Counted from the first letter of the stretch, positions 1 through 8,674 are shown. The stretch: DNA of 39,893 bases from Oscillospiraceae bacterium (GCA_015065585.1 SVQC01000014.1:1-39893), one strand, 5' to 3'. A program made the numbers and translations. The notes: generated from the sequence alone by a model not told the origin.

Positions 1-29
1 TTTTATTGTAGCCCTACTCTTTTTATCTT

Positions 30-54
30 CCCCCAGTAGAACTGGGGGTTTATT
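30..54 (+). terminator. Intrinsic terminator of a gene left of the window
   Basis: An 8-bp perfect stem (CCCCCAGT, AGA loop, ACTGGGGG) is followed by TTTATTT on the plus strand. It most likely ends a plus-strand gene lying before base 1; no coding sequence is visible in bases 1-29. Confidence 0.7.
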
Positions 55-75
55 TCCACGTCTAAAGACACCAAA

Positions 76-108
76 AATAAAGCGTAATGCCCGTTTAGGC
101 ATTACGCT
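76..108 (-). terminator. Intrinsic terminator of the PFOR gene
   Basis: An 11-bp perfect stem (AGCGTAATGCC / GGCATTACGCT) with a 6-nt loop lies about a dozen bases beyond the PFOR stop codon. On the minus strand it is followed by TTATTTTTGG, a U-rich tract. Confidence 0.8.
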
Positions 109-120
109 TTTATTAATTAA

Positions 121-3100
121 TTATTTGCCGTAAAGCTCAACGAGTTTTTCAAGATGTTCTCTGTTAGCCTTAGCAGTCTGAGCAGCCTTTTCAAAGAGTT
201 CTTCGGCACGTTCGGGGAAGGAACGGGTAAGAGAAGCATAGCGAGCTTCGCCGAGGAGGAATTCTTTGTAATCACCGGTAGCAGGCTTGCTGTCAAGAGA
301 GAATGGATTCTTGCCTTCAGCCTTGAGTGCAGGATTGTAGCGGAACATATTCCAGTAACCGCAATCAACAGCCTTCTTCATTTCCTTCTGGCAATTAACC
401 ATACCGCCCTTAATGCTATGCATTTCGCAAGGAGCGTAGCAGATAATAAGAGAAGGACCGGGATAAGCTTCAGCTTCACGGATTGCCTTTAAGGTCTGAT
501 TCTGGTCAGCGCCCATTGCAATCTGAGCAACATAGATATAGCCATAAGACATAGCGATTTCAGCAAGGCTCTTCTTAGCGATAGCTTTACCTGCAGCAGC
601 AAACTGTGCAACCTGACCTATCTGAGAAGCCTTAGAAGCCTGACCGCCGGTGTTGGAGTAAACCTCAGTATCAAATACCATAACGTTTACGTCGTTACCG
701 GAAGCAAGAACATGGTCAAGACCGCCGAAGCCAATATCGTATGCCCAACCGTCACCACCGAAAATCCATACAGATTTCTTAGAAAGGAATTCCTTATTAG
801 TGAGAACCTCGGAAGCGGTGGGACAACCCTGAGCAGCAGCCTTTTCAAGTTCAGCAATAAGAGTATCAGCAGCAGCACCGTTAGTCTTACCGTCTTCTGC
901 GGTGTTAAGATAATTTTCAGCAGCAGACTTGAATTCATCAGAAGCCTTATCGGAAGCAGCCATTTCACTAACGAGAGCTATAAGTCTGTCACGGATAGCC
1001 TTCTGACCGAGATACATACCAAGACCGTGTTCAGCGTTATCTTCAAAGAGGGAGTTAGCCCAAGCAGGACCGTGACCGTCTGCATTAACGGTGTAAGGAG
1101 AAGTAGCAGCAGGGCCGCCCCAGATCGAAGAACAACCGGTAGCGTTAGAAATATACATTCTGTCACCGAAGAGCTGGGTAACAAGACGAGCGTAAGCGGT
1201 TTCGGCACAACCTGCGCAAGAACCGGAGAACTCGAGCAAGGGCTTCTTAAACTGAGAAGCGATAACGGTTGCATCAGAAGCAACGTCGGCCTTTTCAGTT
1301 ACGTTAGCTACGCAGTAATCAAATACATCCTGTTCCTTAAGCTGAGATTCGGTAGGAACCATAGTAAGAGACTTGGTGGGACATTCGCCGATACAAACTC
1401 CGCATCCCATACAGTCCATAGGAGATACAACAAGAGTGAATTCATAACCCTTATTGGTAACAGCCTTAACCTTATCTGCAACCTTAAGGTTAGCAGGAGC
1501 AGCAGCCTTTTCATCAGCAGAAAGAGCAAAAGGACGAATGGTAGCGTGAGGACATACGTAAGAACACTTATTACAGCCTACGCAGGTTTCATTATTCCAA
1601 GCAGGAACCATAACAGCAACGCCGCGCTTTTCAAAAGCAGATGCGCCCTGTTCAAAGGTACCGTCAGCATGGTCAACGAAAGCAGATACAGGAAGAGCGT
1701 CGCCGTTCATAAGACCAACGGGCTTCATAACCTTTTCTACCATCTTAACGAGCTTAGAAGAATCTTCAGCTATTTCAGCTACAGGAGCGTCAACAGCGTC
1801 AGCCCATGTTGCAGGAACATCTATTTTAACGTAAGCGTTAGCACCGGCATCAATTGCCTTTTCGTTCATTTCAACGATTTCTTTACCCTTCTTCATGAAC
1901 TTCTGAGCTTTTTCTTTCATGTAAGCGATAGCATCTTCTCTGGGAAGTACGCCGGAAAGAGCAAAGAAAGCAGACTGAAGAACAGTATTGGTACGCTTGC
2001 CAAGGCCGATTTCAGCAGCAAGGTCAATAGCGTTAACGGTATAAAGATTAATGTTGTTGTTAGCGATATAACGCTTAGCTTCAGCATTAAGATGATGCTC
2101 AAGCTCTTCAGGAGACCACTGGCAGTTAATAAGGAAGGTACCGCCGGGTTTAACGTCGTTAACCATCTTATAACCCTTGGTTACATAGGAAGGATTATGG
2201 CAGGCTACGAAGTCAGCTTTATTGATGTAGTAAGGGCTCTTAATGGGCTTATCGCCGAAACGAAGATGGGAGATAGTAATACCACCGGTCTTCTTAGAGT
2301 CATACTGGAAGTAAGCCTGAACATATTTGTCGGTGTGGTCACCGATAATCTTGATGGAGTCTTTGTTAGCACCTACGGTACCATCACCGCCGAGACCCCA
2401 GAACTTGCATTCCTTAGTGCCTTCAGCAGCAGTGTTAGGAGCAGGCTTCTCTTCAAGAGAAAGATAAGTAACGTCATCGTTGATACCAATAGTGAACTGT
2501 GCCTTAGGTTCAGCCTTAGCTAATTCATCGAATACGGCAAATACGCTGGAAGGAGGAGTATCCTTAGATCCAAGACCGTAACGGCCGCCGATAACATTAT
2601 CAATCTTTCTGCCGGTAGCGGCAAGAGCAGATACAACATCAAGATAGAGAGGTTCGCCGATAGCGCCGGGTTCTTTTGTACGGTCAAGGACTGCAATAGA
2701 CTTAGCGGTAGCAGGAATAGCCTCTACAAACTTAGCGGCGCTGAAAGGACGATAAAGTCTTACCTTAATAAGACCAACCTTTTCGCCCATAGCGGTAAGG
2801 TAATCAATAACTTCTTCTGCAACGTCACAGATAGAGCCCATAGCAACGATAACGCGCTCAGCATCAGCTGCACCGTAGTAGTTGAAGAGCTTATAGTCGG
2901 TACCGAGCTGCTCGTTTACCTTGTCCATATACTTTTCAACAACAGCGGGAAGTTCGTTATAATATTTGTTACAAGCTTCTCTGTTCTGGAAGAATATATC
3001 GCCGTTCTGGTGAGAACCGCGCATTACAGGATGCTCAGGATTAAGAGCGCGTTTACGGAAAGCATCAACAGCCTCCATATTGCACATTTCTTTAAGAACG

Positions 3101-3666
3101 TCGTAATCCCAAACCTGAATTTTCTGAATTTCGTGAGAAGTTCTGAAACCGTCAAAGAAGTTGATGAAAGGAACTCTGCCTTCGATAGTTGCAAGGTGAG
3201 CAACAGCGCCGAGGTCCATAACTTCCTGAGTATTGGTTTCAGCGAGCATAGCAAAACCGGTCTGACGGCATGCATATACGTCGGAATGGTCGCCGAAAAT
3301 GTTAAGAGCGTGGGAAGCTACACAACGTGCGGATACGTGGAACACGCAGGGAAGAAGCTCACCGGCTATTTTATACATATTCGGAATCATGAGGAGAAGA
3401 CCCTGAGAAGCGGTATAGGTGGTGGTTAAAGCACCTGCTGCCAAAGAACCGTGAACGGTACCGGAAGCGCCTGCCTCAGACTGCATCTCTACAACATTAA
3501 CGGTTGTGCCGAAAATGTTTTTAACGCCCTGTGCTGCCCACTGATCAGTGTAGTCTGCCATAGGGCTGGACGGAGTAATAGGATAAATACCGGCTACTTC
3601 AGTAAACGCATAAGATACGTAAGCAGCAGCATTATTACCGTCCATGGTTTTAAACTTTCTTGCCAT
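121..3666 (-). CDS. nifJ: Pyruvate:ferredoxin (flavodoxin) oxidoreductase
   Basis: Oxidatively decarboxylates pyruvate to acetyl-CoA and CO2 and reduces ferredoxin; a cytosolic, oxygen-sensitive central enzyme of fermentation. The 1181-residue length is typical of the one-piece homodimeric PFOR. An N-terminal pyruvate-binding domain (EVAGIYPITPSSPMAD, about residue 22) is followed by a two-[4Fe-4S] ferredoxin domain (CVGCNKC near 694, CMGCGVC near 752), a further cluster cysteine pair (CAGCAET near 815) and the thiamine diphosphate site (GGDGWAYDIGFGG near 970, then YSNTGGQ). The ATG start has a GGGGG ribosome site. The gene is monocistronic, with its own promoter at 3733-3761 and terminator at 76-108. 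Codon use is strongly biased, as expected for a highly expressed gene. The gene name follows the common nifJ/por usage and implies no role in nitrogen fixation. Confidence 0.97.
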   Translation of the reverse strand: MARKFKTMDGNNAAAYVSYAFTEVAGIYPITPSSPMADYTDQWAAQGVKNIFGTTVNVVEMQSEAGASGTVHGSLAAGALTTTYTASQGLLLMIPNMYKIAGELLPCVFHVSARCVASHALNIFGDHSDVYACRQTGFAMLAETNTQEVMDLGAVAHLATIEGRVPFINFFDGFRTSHEIQKIQVWDYDVLKEMCNMEAVDAFRKRALNPEHPVMRGSHQNGDIFFQNREACNKYYNELPAVVEKYMDKVNEQLGTDYKLFNYYGAADAERVIVAMGSICDVAEEVIDYLTAMGEKVGLIKVRLYRPFSAAKFVEAIPATAKSIAVLDRTKEPGAIGEPLYLDVVSALAATGRKIDNVIGGRYGLGSKDTPPSSVFAVFDELAKAEPKAQFTIGINDDVTYLSLEEKPAPNTAAEGTKECKFWGLGGDGTVGANKDSIKIIGDHTDKYVQAYFQYDSKKTGGITISHLRFGDKPIKSPYYINKADFVACHNPSYVTKGYKMVNDVKPGGTFLINCQWSPEELEHHLNAEAKRYIANNNINLYTVNAIDLAAEIGLGKRTNTVLQSAFFALSGVLPREDAIAYMKEKAQKFMKKGKEIVEMNEKAIDAGANAYVKIDVPATWADAVDAPVAEIAEDSSKLVKMVEKVMKPVGLMNGDALPVSAFVDHADGTFEQGASAFEKRGVAVMVPAWNNETCVGCNKCSYVCPHATIRPFALSADEKAAAPANLKVADKVKAVTNKGYEFTLVVSPMDCMGCGVCIGECPTKSLTMVPTESQLKEQDVFDYCVANVTEKADVASDATVIASQFKKPLLEFSGSCAGCAETAYARLVTQLFGDRMYISNATGCSSIWGGPAATSPYTVNADGHGPAWANSLFEDNAEHGLGMYLGQKAIRDRLIALVSEMAASDKASDEFKSAAENYLNTAEDGKTNGAAADTLIAELEKAAAQGCPTASEVLTNKEFLSKKSVWIFGGDGWAYDIGFGGLDHVLASGNDVNVMVFDTEVYSNTGGQASKASQIGQVAQFAAAGKAIAKKSLAEIAMSYGYIYVAQIAMGADQNQTLKAIREAEAYPGPSLIICYAPCEMHSIKGGMVNCQKEMKKAVDCGYWNMFRYNPALKAEGKNPFSLDSKPATGDYKEFLLGEARYASLTRSFPERAEELFEKAAQTAKANREHLEKLVELYGK

Positions 3667-3732
3667 GGATTAAATCCCCCTTATATAGTCTGGAGAGAAT
3701 AAGCATAATAGCTCAAATTCTCATACGTTAAC

Positions 3733-3761
3733 ATTTTAACACTTTTCTTTCATTATGTAAA
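3733..3761 (-). promoter_or_regulatory. Promoter of PFOR
   Basis: TTTACA (3756-3761), a 17-nt spacer and TAAAAT (3733-3738), read on the minus strand about 67 bases before the PFOR start. Confidence 0.6.
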
Positions 3762-3806
3762 TACATAAAATTGAATTTTTTTAAAAATTTTTATATATTT
3801 ACAAAT

Positions 3807-4298
3807 TTATTCACATTTAATAAGGGTCACATCGTAAAAGTCAACATAAAAAGAGTCACCGTCAAGGCATGCTTTTATCGGAAGTCCGCCGCCGGATAAA
3901 AAAAGCTCGTATTCCCCATTCGCCGTTTCGCCATTTAATACCCACTCGTTATCTGTTTTTTCCACCTTACAGTCATCAGAGATACTTTCATTCATTTCAT
4001 AAAGGGTATTAAGCATTCCGCCGTTTAAAGCAAAGGATTCTTCGAATTCTTTATCCATATATGAATATTTTATTTTATCCCCGTAAAAGCAAAGGCAAAG
4101 TCCTGATAGCTGACCATCTCTTATCCGATACTCCGCCCTGCCCTGTTCATCGATTTTTACGTCACAGTCATATTCCTTACCATAATAAAAAATATGCGCC
4201 CTGTAGGCTATACCTCGATTAACAGGGGTAACGGCATTAATACTACCGCATCCGGCTAAAGAAAGCAAAACCAACAAAACGCATATAATTTTTTTCAT
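3807..4298 (-). CDS. Putative lipoprotein of unknown function
   Basis: A 163-residue protein starting with a lipoprotein signal peptide: MKK, a hydrophobic stretch, then the lipobox L-A-G-C with the cysteine at residue 17. It is predicted to be exported and tethered to the outer face of the membrane. The rest has no recognised motif and reads as a small beta-rich domain with many Asp, Glu and Tyr residues. It starts 5 bases after the Nnr stop codon, with its ribosome site (GGGGAG) inside the end of that gene, so it is the last gene of that operon. No function can be assigned; a link to metabolite repair is only positional. The A/T-rich stretch 3770-3806 after it has no clear terminator. Confidence 0.75.
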   Translation of the reverse strand: MKKIICVLLVLLSLAGCGSINAVTPVNRGIAYRAHIFYYGKEYDCDVKIDEQGRAEYRIRDGQLSGLCLCFYGDKIKYSYMDKEFEESFALNGGMLNTLYEMNESISDDCKVEKTDNEWVLNGETANGEYELFLSGGGLPIKACLDGDSFYVDFYDVTLIKCE

Positions 4299-4303
4299 AT
4301 AAT

Positions 4304-5773
4304 CTACTCCCCGAGTTTTTTAAACACCGAGGGCAGACACCGAGCCATATCAGAGGGAAGCGCTGAAATTTCACCATCAAGCTCTGCCGCCATGTCTCCT
4401 GCAAGACCGTGAACATAAACGCCGCAAACAGCCGCATCAAAGGAACTCATCCCCTGCGCCGCCAAAGATACGATTATACCAGAAAGGGTATCTCCGCTTC
4501 CGCCCTTTGCCATGGAGGGATTTCCGGTAAGATTAAAGTAAAGCTCACCGTATTTATTTGAAATCAAGGTAACAGCGCCCTTTAAAGCAACGGTGCAAGA
4601 AAGCTCTTTTGCAAGTTTTTTGCAGTAATAAATTCTATTACTCTCTATCTCTTTCACACTTGTCTTGCAAAGTCTTGCCATTTCGGCAGGATGAGGAGTA
4701 AGAACAATATCTGCCACAGAATGTTCTATACATTCTATGTTTTCACTAAGAAGATTTATTCCGTCGGCATCAATTATCAGTTTTCCTTTTACACTTTTTG
4801 CAGTTTCTATTAAAAGTTCTCGCTGATAGTCGCCCTTAGAAAGTCCGCAGCCAATAAGCACCGCATCACTTTTTAAAGCATTATTAATAACCTTTTCACA
4901 GCTATCGCCGATTTTATAAACGTCGCAGACCGCTTCGGGAGCCGCTACGGTAATTATAGGATAAATACTTTCCTCAATAACGGCTCTTGCAATTCCCACA
5001 CCACTTAAAAGACAGCCCTTAAGGGATAAAATTGCGGCGCCAGCCATACCGTAACTACCGACTATAAGAGAAGCCGTGCCGTAGGTCCCTTTATGAGTGT
5101 TGCTTTCTCTTTTCTTAAAGCGGGGTGGAGTTATTACTCTGCCTACAGCTTCAATATCTTCATAAACCTTCTCGTCAAAACCGATTTTGGAAAGTACGAT
5201 TTCACCGCATTCTTTTCTGGCGGGGAAAATAAGCTGACAAAGCTTATAAGCAATAAAGGTAACGGTTAAATCAGCCCTTATACACAGCGTCGTTTCACCC
5301 TTATCAGCAAAAAGCCCCGACGGAATATCGACAGCTACCTTAAAGGCTTTGGTAATATTTATTTCTTTTACTATATCAGCGGCATCTCCGCTTATTTCCT
5401 TATTAAGACCGATACCGAAAAGAGCATCAACAATTATATCGGAATTTTCAAAAACTCCCTTATTGTACTTTATTGTTTCTCCATCAAAAAGGGCTTTCAT
5501 CTGCCCTGCAGTACCCGAAAGATTTTCAGCAAAGGCAACAACCGAAACCTTAGCGCCTTTTTTCCTTAAAAGACGGGCTACGACATAACCGTCTCCGCCA
5601 TTTCCACCGCCGCCACATAAAACTTTAACGGTTTTGCCAATAACTTCTTTTCTTTTGCATATTTCGTCTGCCACGCTTTTTCCTGCATTTTCCATCATAT
5701 CAAAATAGGAAAAACCGCTTTTTGACGCTATCTCTTCTGCACGTTTTACGTTTTGTGCCGTAAAAACCCTCAT
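4304..5773 (-). CDS. nnr: Bifunctional NAD(P)H-hydrate epimerase / ADP-dependent dehydratase
   Basis: Repairs hydrated NADH and NADPH (NAD(P)HX) in the cytosol: the N-terminal half epimerises the R and S forms and the C-terminal half dehydrates the S form using ADP. The 489 residues match the fused form. The YjeF_N domain covers about residues 1-205 and carries the glycine-rich loop GGGGNGGDGYVVAR near 53. The C-terminal ribokinase-like domain (about 215-489) shows TPHPAEMARL and the GGSGDTLSGI motif that carries the catalytic Asp. The start ATG overlaps the stop of the preceding membrane-protein gene by one base (TAATG), so translation is probably coupled. It is the middle gene of a three-gene operon. 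Confidence 0.95.
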   Translation of the reverse strand: MRVFTAQNVKRAEEIASKSGFSYFDMMENAGKSVADEICKRKEVIGKTVKVLCGGGGNGGDGYVVARLLRKKGAKVSVVAFAENLSGTAGQMKALFDGETIKYNKGVFENSDIIVDALFGIGLNKEISGDAADIVKEINITKAFKVAVDIPSGLFADKGETTLCIRADLTVTFIAYKLCQLIFPARKECGEIVLSKIGFDEKVYEDIEAVGRVITPPRFKKRESNTHKGTYGTASLIVGSYGMAGAAILSLKGCLLSGVGIARAVIEESIYPIITVAAPEAVCDVYKIGDSCEKVINNALKSDAVLIGCGLSKGDYQRELLIETAKSVKGKLIIDADGINLLSENIECIEHSVADIVLTPHPAEMARLCKTSVKEIESNRIYYCKKLAKELSCTVALKGAVTLISNKYGELYFNLTGNPSMAKGGSGDTLSGIIVSLAAQGMSSFDAAVCGVYVHGLAGDMAAELDGEISALPSDMARCLPSVFKKLGE

Positions 5774-6288
5774 TATTTAAAAGCCTCGCGAGCAAGAATT
5801 TTATCAAGATAAGGCGTTATAACGTTTTGCATATTTTCATTAATCTGCATTACAAGGCAAACCTTACCTAAGCGGTGCTTAAAGGAAATACAGTAGGTAT
5901 CGCTGTCTTTCTCGTTACAGTAAATGCTCTTTTTATCATACTGCTGCTTTTCAAACATAGGAAGACCTTTAGTATATTTCTCAATTCTGTCAATATCCTT
6001 GCACTTGAAGGTGATAAGGCGTTTTCTTGCCGATTTATTAGTTATAAGGTCTACGTCTATTTCACCGTTTGTGAAGATATATTCATACTCAACGTTAAGC
6101 TGTCTCGTAAGCCACACACCGCCGGCTATAGCGGCAACGCTCAGTATAAAGGAAAATACTCCCAATTTAGAAACCCAGGTTACACATAAAAATACAACAG
6201 CCAGCATCATAACCCAAATCAAAACAATCATTCCCATAACCTTGCTGTCCTTTTTTATAGGAACTAAATGTTCACGGCAATTATCCAT
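5773..6288 (-). CDS. Small membrane protein of unknown function
   Basis: A 171-residue protein with two adjacent transmembrane segments near the N-terminus (roughly residues 18-40 and 44-62) and a soluble C-terminal domain rich in charged and aromatic residues. The reading frame stays open upstream to a TTG at 6306, but the ATG at 6288 is preceded at 6 bases by AGAGGA and is the better start. It is the first gene of the operon with nnr and a lipoprotein, transcribed from the promoter at 6346-6374. The layout, a membrane hairpin followed by a cytosolic domain, resembles uncharacterised Clostridia proteins; I cannot name its function. Confidence 0.8.
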   Translation of the reverse strand: MDNCREHLVPIKKDSKVMGMIVLIWVMMLAVVFLCVTWVSKLGVFSFILSVAAIAGGVWLTRQLNVEYEYIFTNGEIDVDLITNKSARKRLITFKCKDIDRIEKYTKGLPMFEKQQYDKKSIYCNEKDSDTYCISFKHRLGKVCLVMQINENMQNVITPYLDKILAREAFK

Positions 6289-6345
6289 TATTTTTCCTCT
6301 TTTCAAGAATATTTTAAAGCCTTGCTTAATATCATTTACAGTAAT

Positions 6346-6374
6346 ATTATAAACAAAAACGGTTACACTTGCAA
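6346..6374 (-). promoter_or_regulatory. Promoter of the membrane protein-nnr-lipoprotein operon
   Basis: On the minus strand TTGCAA (6369-6374), a 17-nt spacer and a perfect TATAAT (6346-6351). The -35 hexamer is its own reverse complement and is also the -35 of the divergent promoter at 6369-6397. Confidence 0.65.
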
Positions 6375-6397
6375 TATAATTTATAATAAGTTATAAT
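6369..6397 (+). promoter_or_regulatory. Promoter of the PqqD-like / ABC exporter operon
   Basis: TTGCAA (6369-6374), a 17-nt spacer and a perfect TATAAT (6392-6397). Transcription would start near 6404, giving a short leader that contains the GGAGG (6415-6419) of the first gene. Confidence 0.65.
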
Positions 6398-6426
6398 AAT
6401 TTTACAAATGTTTTGGAGGATTCATT

Positions 6427-6690
6427 ATGAAAATCAAAAACGGATTCATTTTAAGAACGGTTGCAGGACAGAATCTTATCGTGCCTGTAGGCGAAAATAC
6501 TATGAATTTTAATGCCGCCATTACCCTTAACGATTCTGCCGCTTTCCTTTGGAATCAGCTTTGCAAGGAAACAAACGAAGAAAGTCTTTTAACCGCCTTA
6601 TTAGACGAGTATGATATCGATGAAGCTACCGCAAAGACCGATATCAAGGTTTTCTTAAACGTTTTAAAGGAGCACGACATTCTTGAATAA
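6427..6690 (+). CDS. PqqD-family RiPP recognition element protein
   Basis: An 87-residue protein with the layout of PqqD-like RiPP recognition elements: a short beta-hairpin N-terminus, the stretch NFNAAITLNDSAAFLWNQL (about residues 28-46), then two helices with LLDEYDIDEATAKTDIKVFL and LKEHDIL at the end. Such domains bind the leader part of a precursor peptide and hand it to a modifying enzyme or transporter. GGAGG lies 7 bases before the ATG. The next gene, an ABC exporter, overlaps its end by 8 bases, so the two proteins are probably made in a fixed ratio. No radical SAM maturase or precursor peptide is seen next to it, which is unusual. The family call is firm; the role is inferred. Confidence 0.85.
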   Translation: MKIKNGFILRTVAGQNLIVPVGENTMNFNAAITLNDSAAFLWNQLCKETNEESLLTALLDEYDIDEATAKTDIKVFLNVLKEHDILE

Positions 6691-8344
6691 GAAAGTATCG
6701 GACAACGCAAAAAAACTTATTTCCAGTTCTATAAAAAGCCAGCTTTTTAAAATAATCGTCACTTCGGTGCTTTCGGCATTTTCCTCGGTTATTTACATAG
6801 CTTTGGCTTTAGTGTCAAAAAAAATAATAGATATAGCTTCAGGCGAGGTTTCGGGTAGGCTTATGCCCCTCGCCTTTACTATCATTGCCCTTGTTCTGTT
6901 TCAGGTCGTATCTGCCGCTTTGGGCTCACACCTTAACGCCTCTATTTCCGCTAAAATGGCAATACGGATAAAGAAAGGTCTTTTTGCTTCTCTTTTTACA
7001 AAAAAGCTGGACAAGGTCAACCTTTACCACTCTGGCGATTTATTAAACCGTTTTTCTTCTGACGTTTCGGTAGTTGTTTCCACCGCCACCTCAATTGTTC
7101 CATCACTGGTTTCTATAGTAACCAGAATAGTTTCAGGCAGTATAGCCATTCTTATGATTGACTGGAAGTTTGCCGCCGCAATTATTTTACTCGGTATTAT
7201 AGTTCCTGCTATATGTAAGCTTATCGGTCACAAATACCGTTATCTTCACACTAAGCATCAACAGAGCGAAGGAAGGCTCAAAGCCTTTTTACAGGAAAGC
7301 TTTAAAAATCTAAGCGTTATTAAATCCTTTTCCTCTTTAAAGCCTATTACAAAAAAGCTTGACGTTTTGCAGGATGAAAACTACAAAATAAAAATCAAGC
7401 GTAATAATTTAAGCATTGTTTATTCAGTCGGCATGTACTGCTTTTTTACCGCTGGATATTTCCTCGTGCTCCTTTGGGGTGCGGCGGGTATAAAAGAAGG
7501 TCTTGTCACCTTTGGTTCCCTAGTCGCCTTTTTACAGATTATATCTCAGCTTAGGGGTCCGCTTCAGAGCATTTCAGGTATTATCCCTGCATATCAGAGT
7601 ATGCTTTCCTCCAGTGAGCGAATTTGCGAGATTGCCGACCTTGACGAAGAGCTTTTTCCCTTAAGTGAGCAAGTCAGCGACACGATAAAAACCGTATTTA
7701 AAGAAATTAACGCCGATTCTCTTTCTTTTTCCTACGGAGAGCATAAAATTCTTGAAAGCTCTGATTTTTCAGTTAAAAGAGGCACCGTTACCGCTATTAC
7801 GGGTGAATCGGGAGTTGGCAAAAGCACTCTGTTCCGGTTACTGCTCGGTTACAGTAATGCAGACTATGGCAAGCTCACCTTTGACGGCAAATACGAAATA
7901 AACGCCTCTACCCGTTCCCTTTTTTCTTACGTACCTCAGGGTAATATGGTTCTTTCGGGTACTATCAGGGAAAATATCTCCCTTTGCGCCGACAAGGTTT
8001 CTGAGGATGAAATTTCTTCCGCCATTAAAGCAGCTCAGCTTGAAAACTTTATAACATCATTGCCCGACGGTCTTGATACCTATATAGGAGAAGACGGTTT
8101 AGGTATTTCCGAGGGACAAGCCCAACGAATTGCTATAGCAAGAGCGCTTGTATGCGACGCGCCCATACTTCTTCTTGATGAGGCTACCGCCGCCCTTGAC
8201 AGCGAAACCGAATTTGCTTTCTTAACTGAAATCAAAAAGCTTAAGGATAAAACTGTAATTCTTGTCACCCACAGAACCTTACCCGAAAACATTTGCGATA
8301 ATCATATACATATAGAAAATGCAAAAACAATAACTCTTAAGTAA
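6683..8344 (+). CDS. ABC transporter, fused permease and ATPase (probable peptide exporter)
   Basis: A 553-residue half-transporter of the MsbA/peptide-exporter type. About six membrane segments lie in residues 15-300 and the nucleotide-binding domain in about 345-550. Walker A reads GESGVGKST, the signature motif is the variant ISEGQ, and Walker B is ILLLDEATAALD. There is no N-terminal C39 leader peptidase. The TTG start at 6683 is supported by AAAGGAG (6666-6672) and overlaps the PqqD-like gene by 8 bases. The pairing suggests export of a small peptide recognised by the PqqD-like protein, but a lipid or drug substrate cannot be excluded. A bidirectional terminator follows the stop directly, so this is a two-gene unit. 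Confidence 0.92.
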   Translation: MNKKVSDNAKKLISSSIKSQLFKIIVTSVLSAFSSVIYIALALVSKKIIDIASGEVSGRLMPLAFTIIALVLFQVVSAALGSHLNASISAKMAIRIKKGLFASLFTKKLDKVNLYHSGDLLNRFSSDVSVVVSTATSIVPSLVSIVTRIVSGSIAILMIDWKFAAAIILLGIIVPAICKLIGHKYRYLHTKHQQSEGRLKAFLQESFKNLSVIKSFSSLKPITKKLDVLQDENYKIKIKRNNLSIVYSVGMYCFFTAGYFLVLLWGAAGIKEGLVTFGSLVAFLQIISQLRGPLQSISGIIPAYQSMLSSSERICEIADLDEELFPLSEQVSDTIKTVFKEINADSLSFSYGEHKILESSDFSVKRGTVTAITGESGVGKSTLFRLLLGYSNADYGKLTFDGKYEINASTRSLFSYVPQGNMVLSGTIRENISLCADKVSEDEISSAIKAAQLENFITSLPDGLDTYIGEDGLGISEGQAQRIAIARALVCDAPILLLDEATAALDSETEFAFLTEIKKLKDKTVILVTHRTLPENICDNHIHIENAKTITLK

Positions 8345-8349
8345 ATTAA

Positions 8350-8378
8350 AAAGCAGTAGTTTTTAAGACTACTGCTTT
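8350..8378. terminator. Bidirectional terminator, ABC exporter / HPr-like gene
   Basis: An 11-bp perfect stem AAAGCAGTAGT / ACTACTGCTTT with a 7-nt loop lies between two convergent genes, with T-rich sequence on the plus side and A-rich on the other, so it can serve both strands. Confidence 0.85.
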
Positions 8379-8382
8379 TGTT

Positions 8383-8613
8383 TTACTTTTCGAATATATA
8401 CTCTTTGATTTCCTCAAGGAAATCTTCGTTATCGGTATGGGCTTTTACCGTTACGGGCTGAGTAAGGTCAAGACTCAAAACACCCATTATAGATTTTGCA
8501 TTAACAAGATATTTACCGAGAACAAGGTCAATGTCAAAATCCTTTTCCGCCATTTTTGAGACAAAACGGTTTACGCTGTCAATATTATTTAATAAAACTT
8601 CTTTAACAATCAT
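8383..8613 (-). CDS. HPr/Crh-like protein lacking the phosphocarrier histidine
   Basis: A 76-residue HPr-fold protein. The region VNAKSIMGVLSLDL (from about residue 37) matches the regulatory phosphorylation site of HPr, with Ser41 in the place of Ser46. The usual active-site loop (G-L-H-A-R-P) is replaced by IDSVNRF, so the histidine that accepts phosphate from enzyme I is missing. It therefore resembles Bacillus Crh, which also lacks the His and acts only as a CcpA co-regulator after serine phosphorylation. The frame is open further upstream, but the ATG at 8613 has GGAGG 7 bases before it and gives the family's usual length. It has its own promoter (8642-8670). A regulatory role in carbon catabolite control is inferred. 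Confidence 0.85.
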   Translation of the reverse strand: MIVKEVLLNNIDSVNRFVSKMAEKDFDIDLVLGKYLVNAKSIMGVLSLDLTQPVTVKAHTDNEDFLEEIKEYIFEK

Positions 8614-8641
8614 AGAATTACCTCCATAATTTATGTAATAT

Positions 8642-8670
8642 ATTTTACAGTTTTCGACAAAAATTGTCAA
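8642..8670 (-). promoter_or_regulatory. Promoter of the HPr/Crh-like gene
   Basis: On the minus strand a perfect TTGACA (8665-8670), a 17-nt spacer and TAAAAT (8642-8647). Confidence 0.7.
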
Positions 8671-8674
8671 GCAC

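Noticed and set aside
712..2523. Very long (603-codon) open frame antisense to the PFOR gene
   Set aside because: It lies wholly inside a highly expressed gene with strong codon bias, has no recognisable domain or ribosome site, and reads as a low-complexity Ser/Asn/Val-rich shadow.
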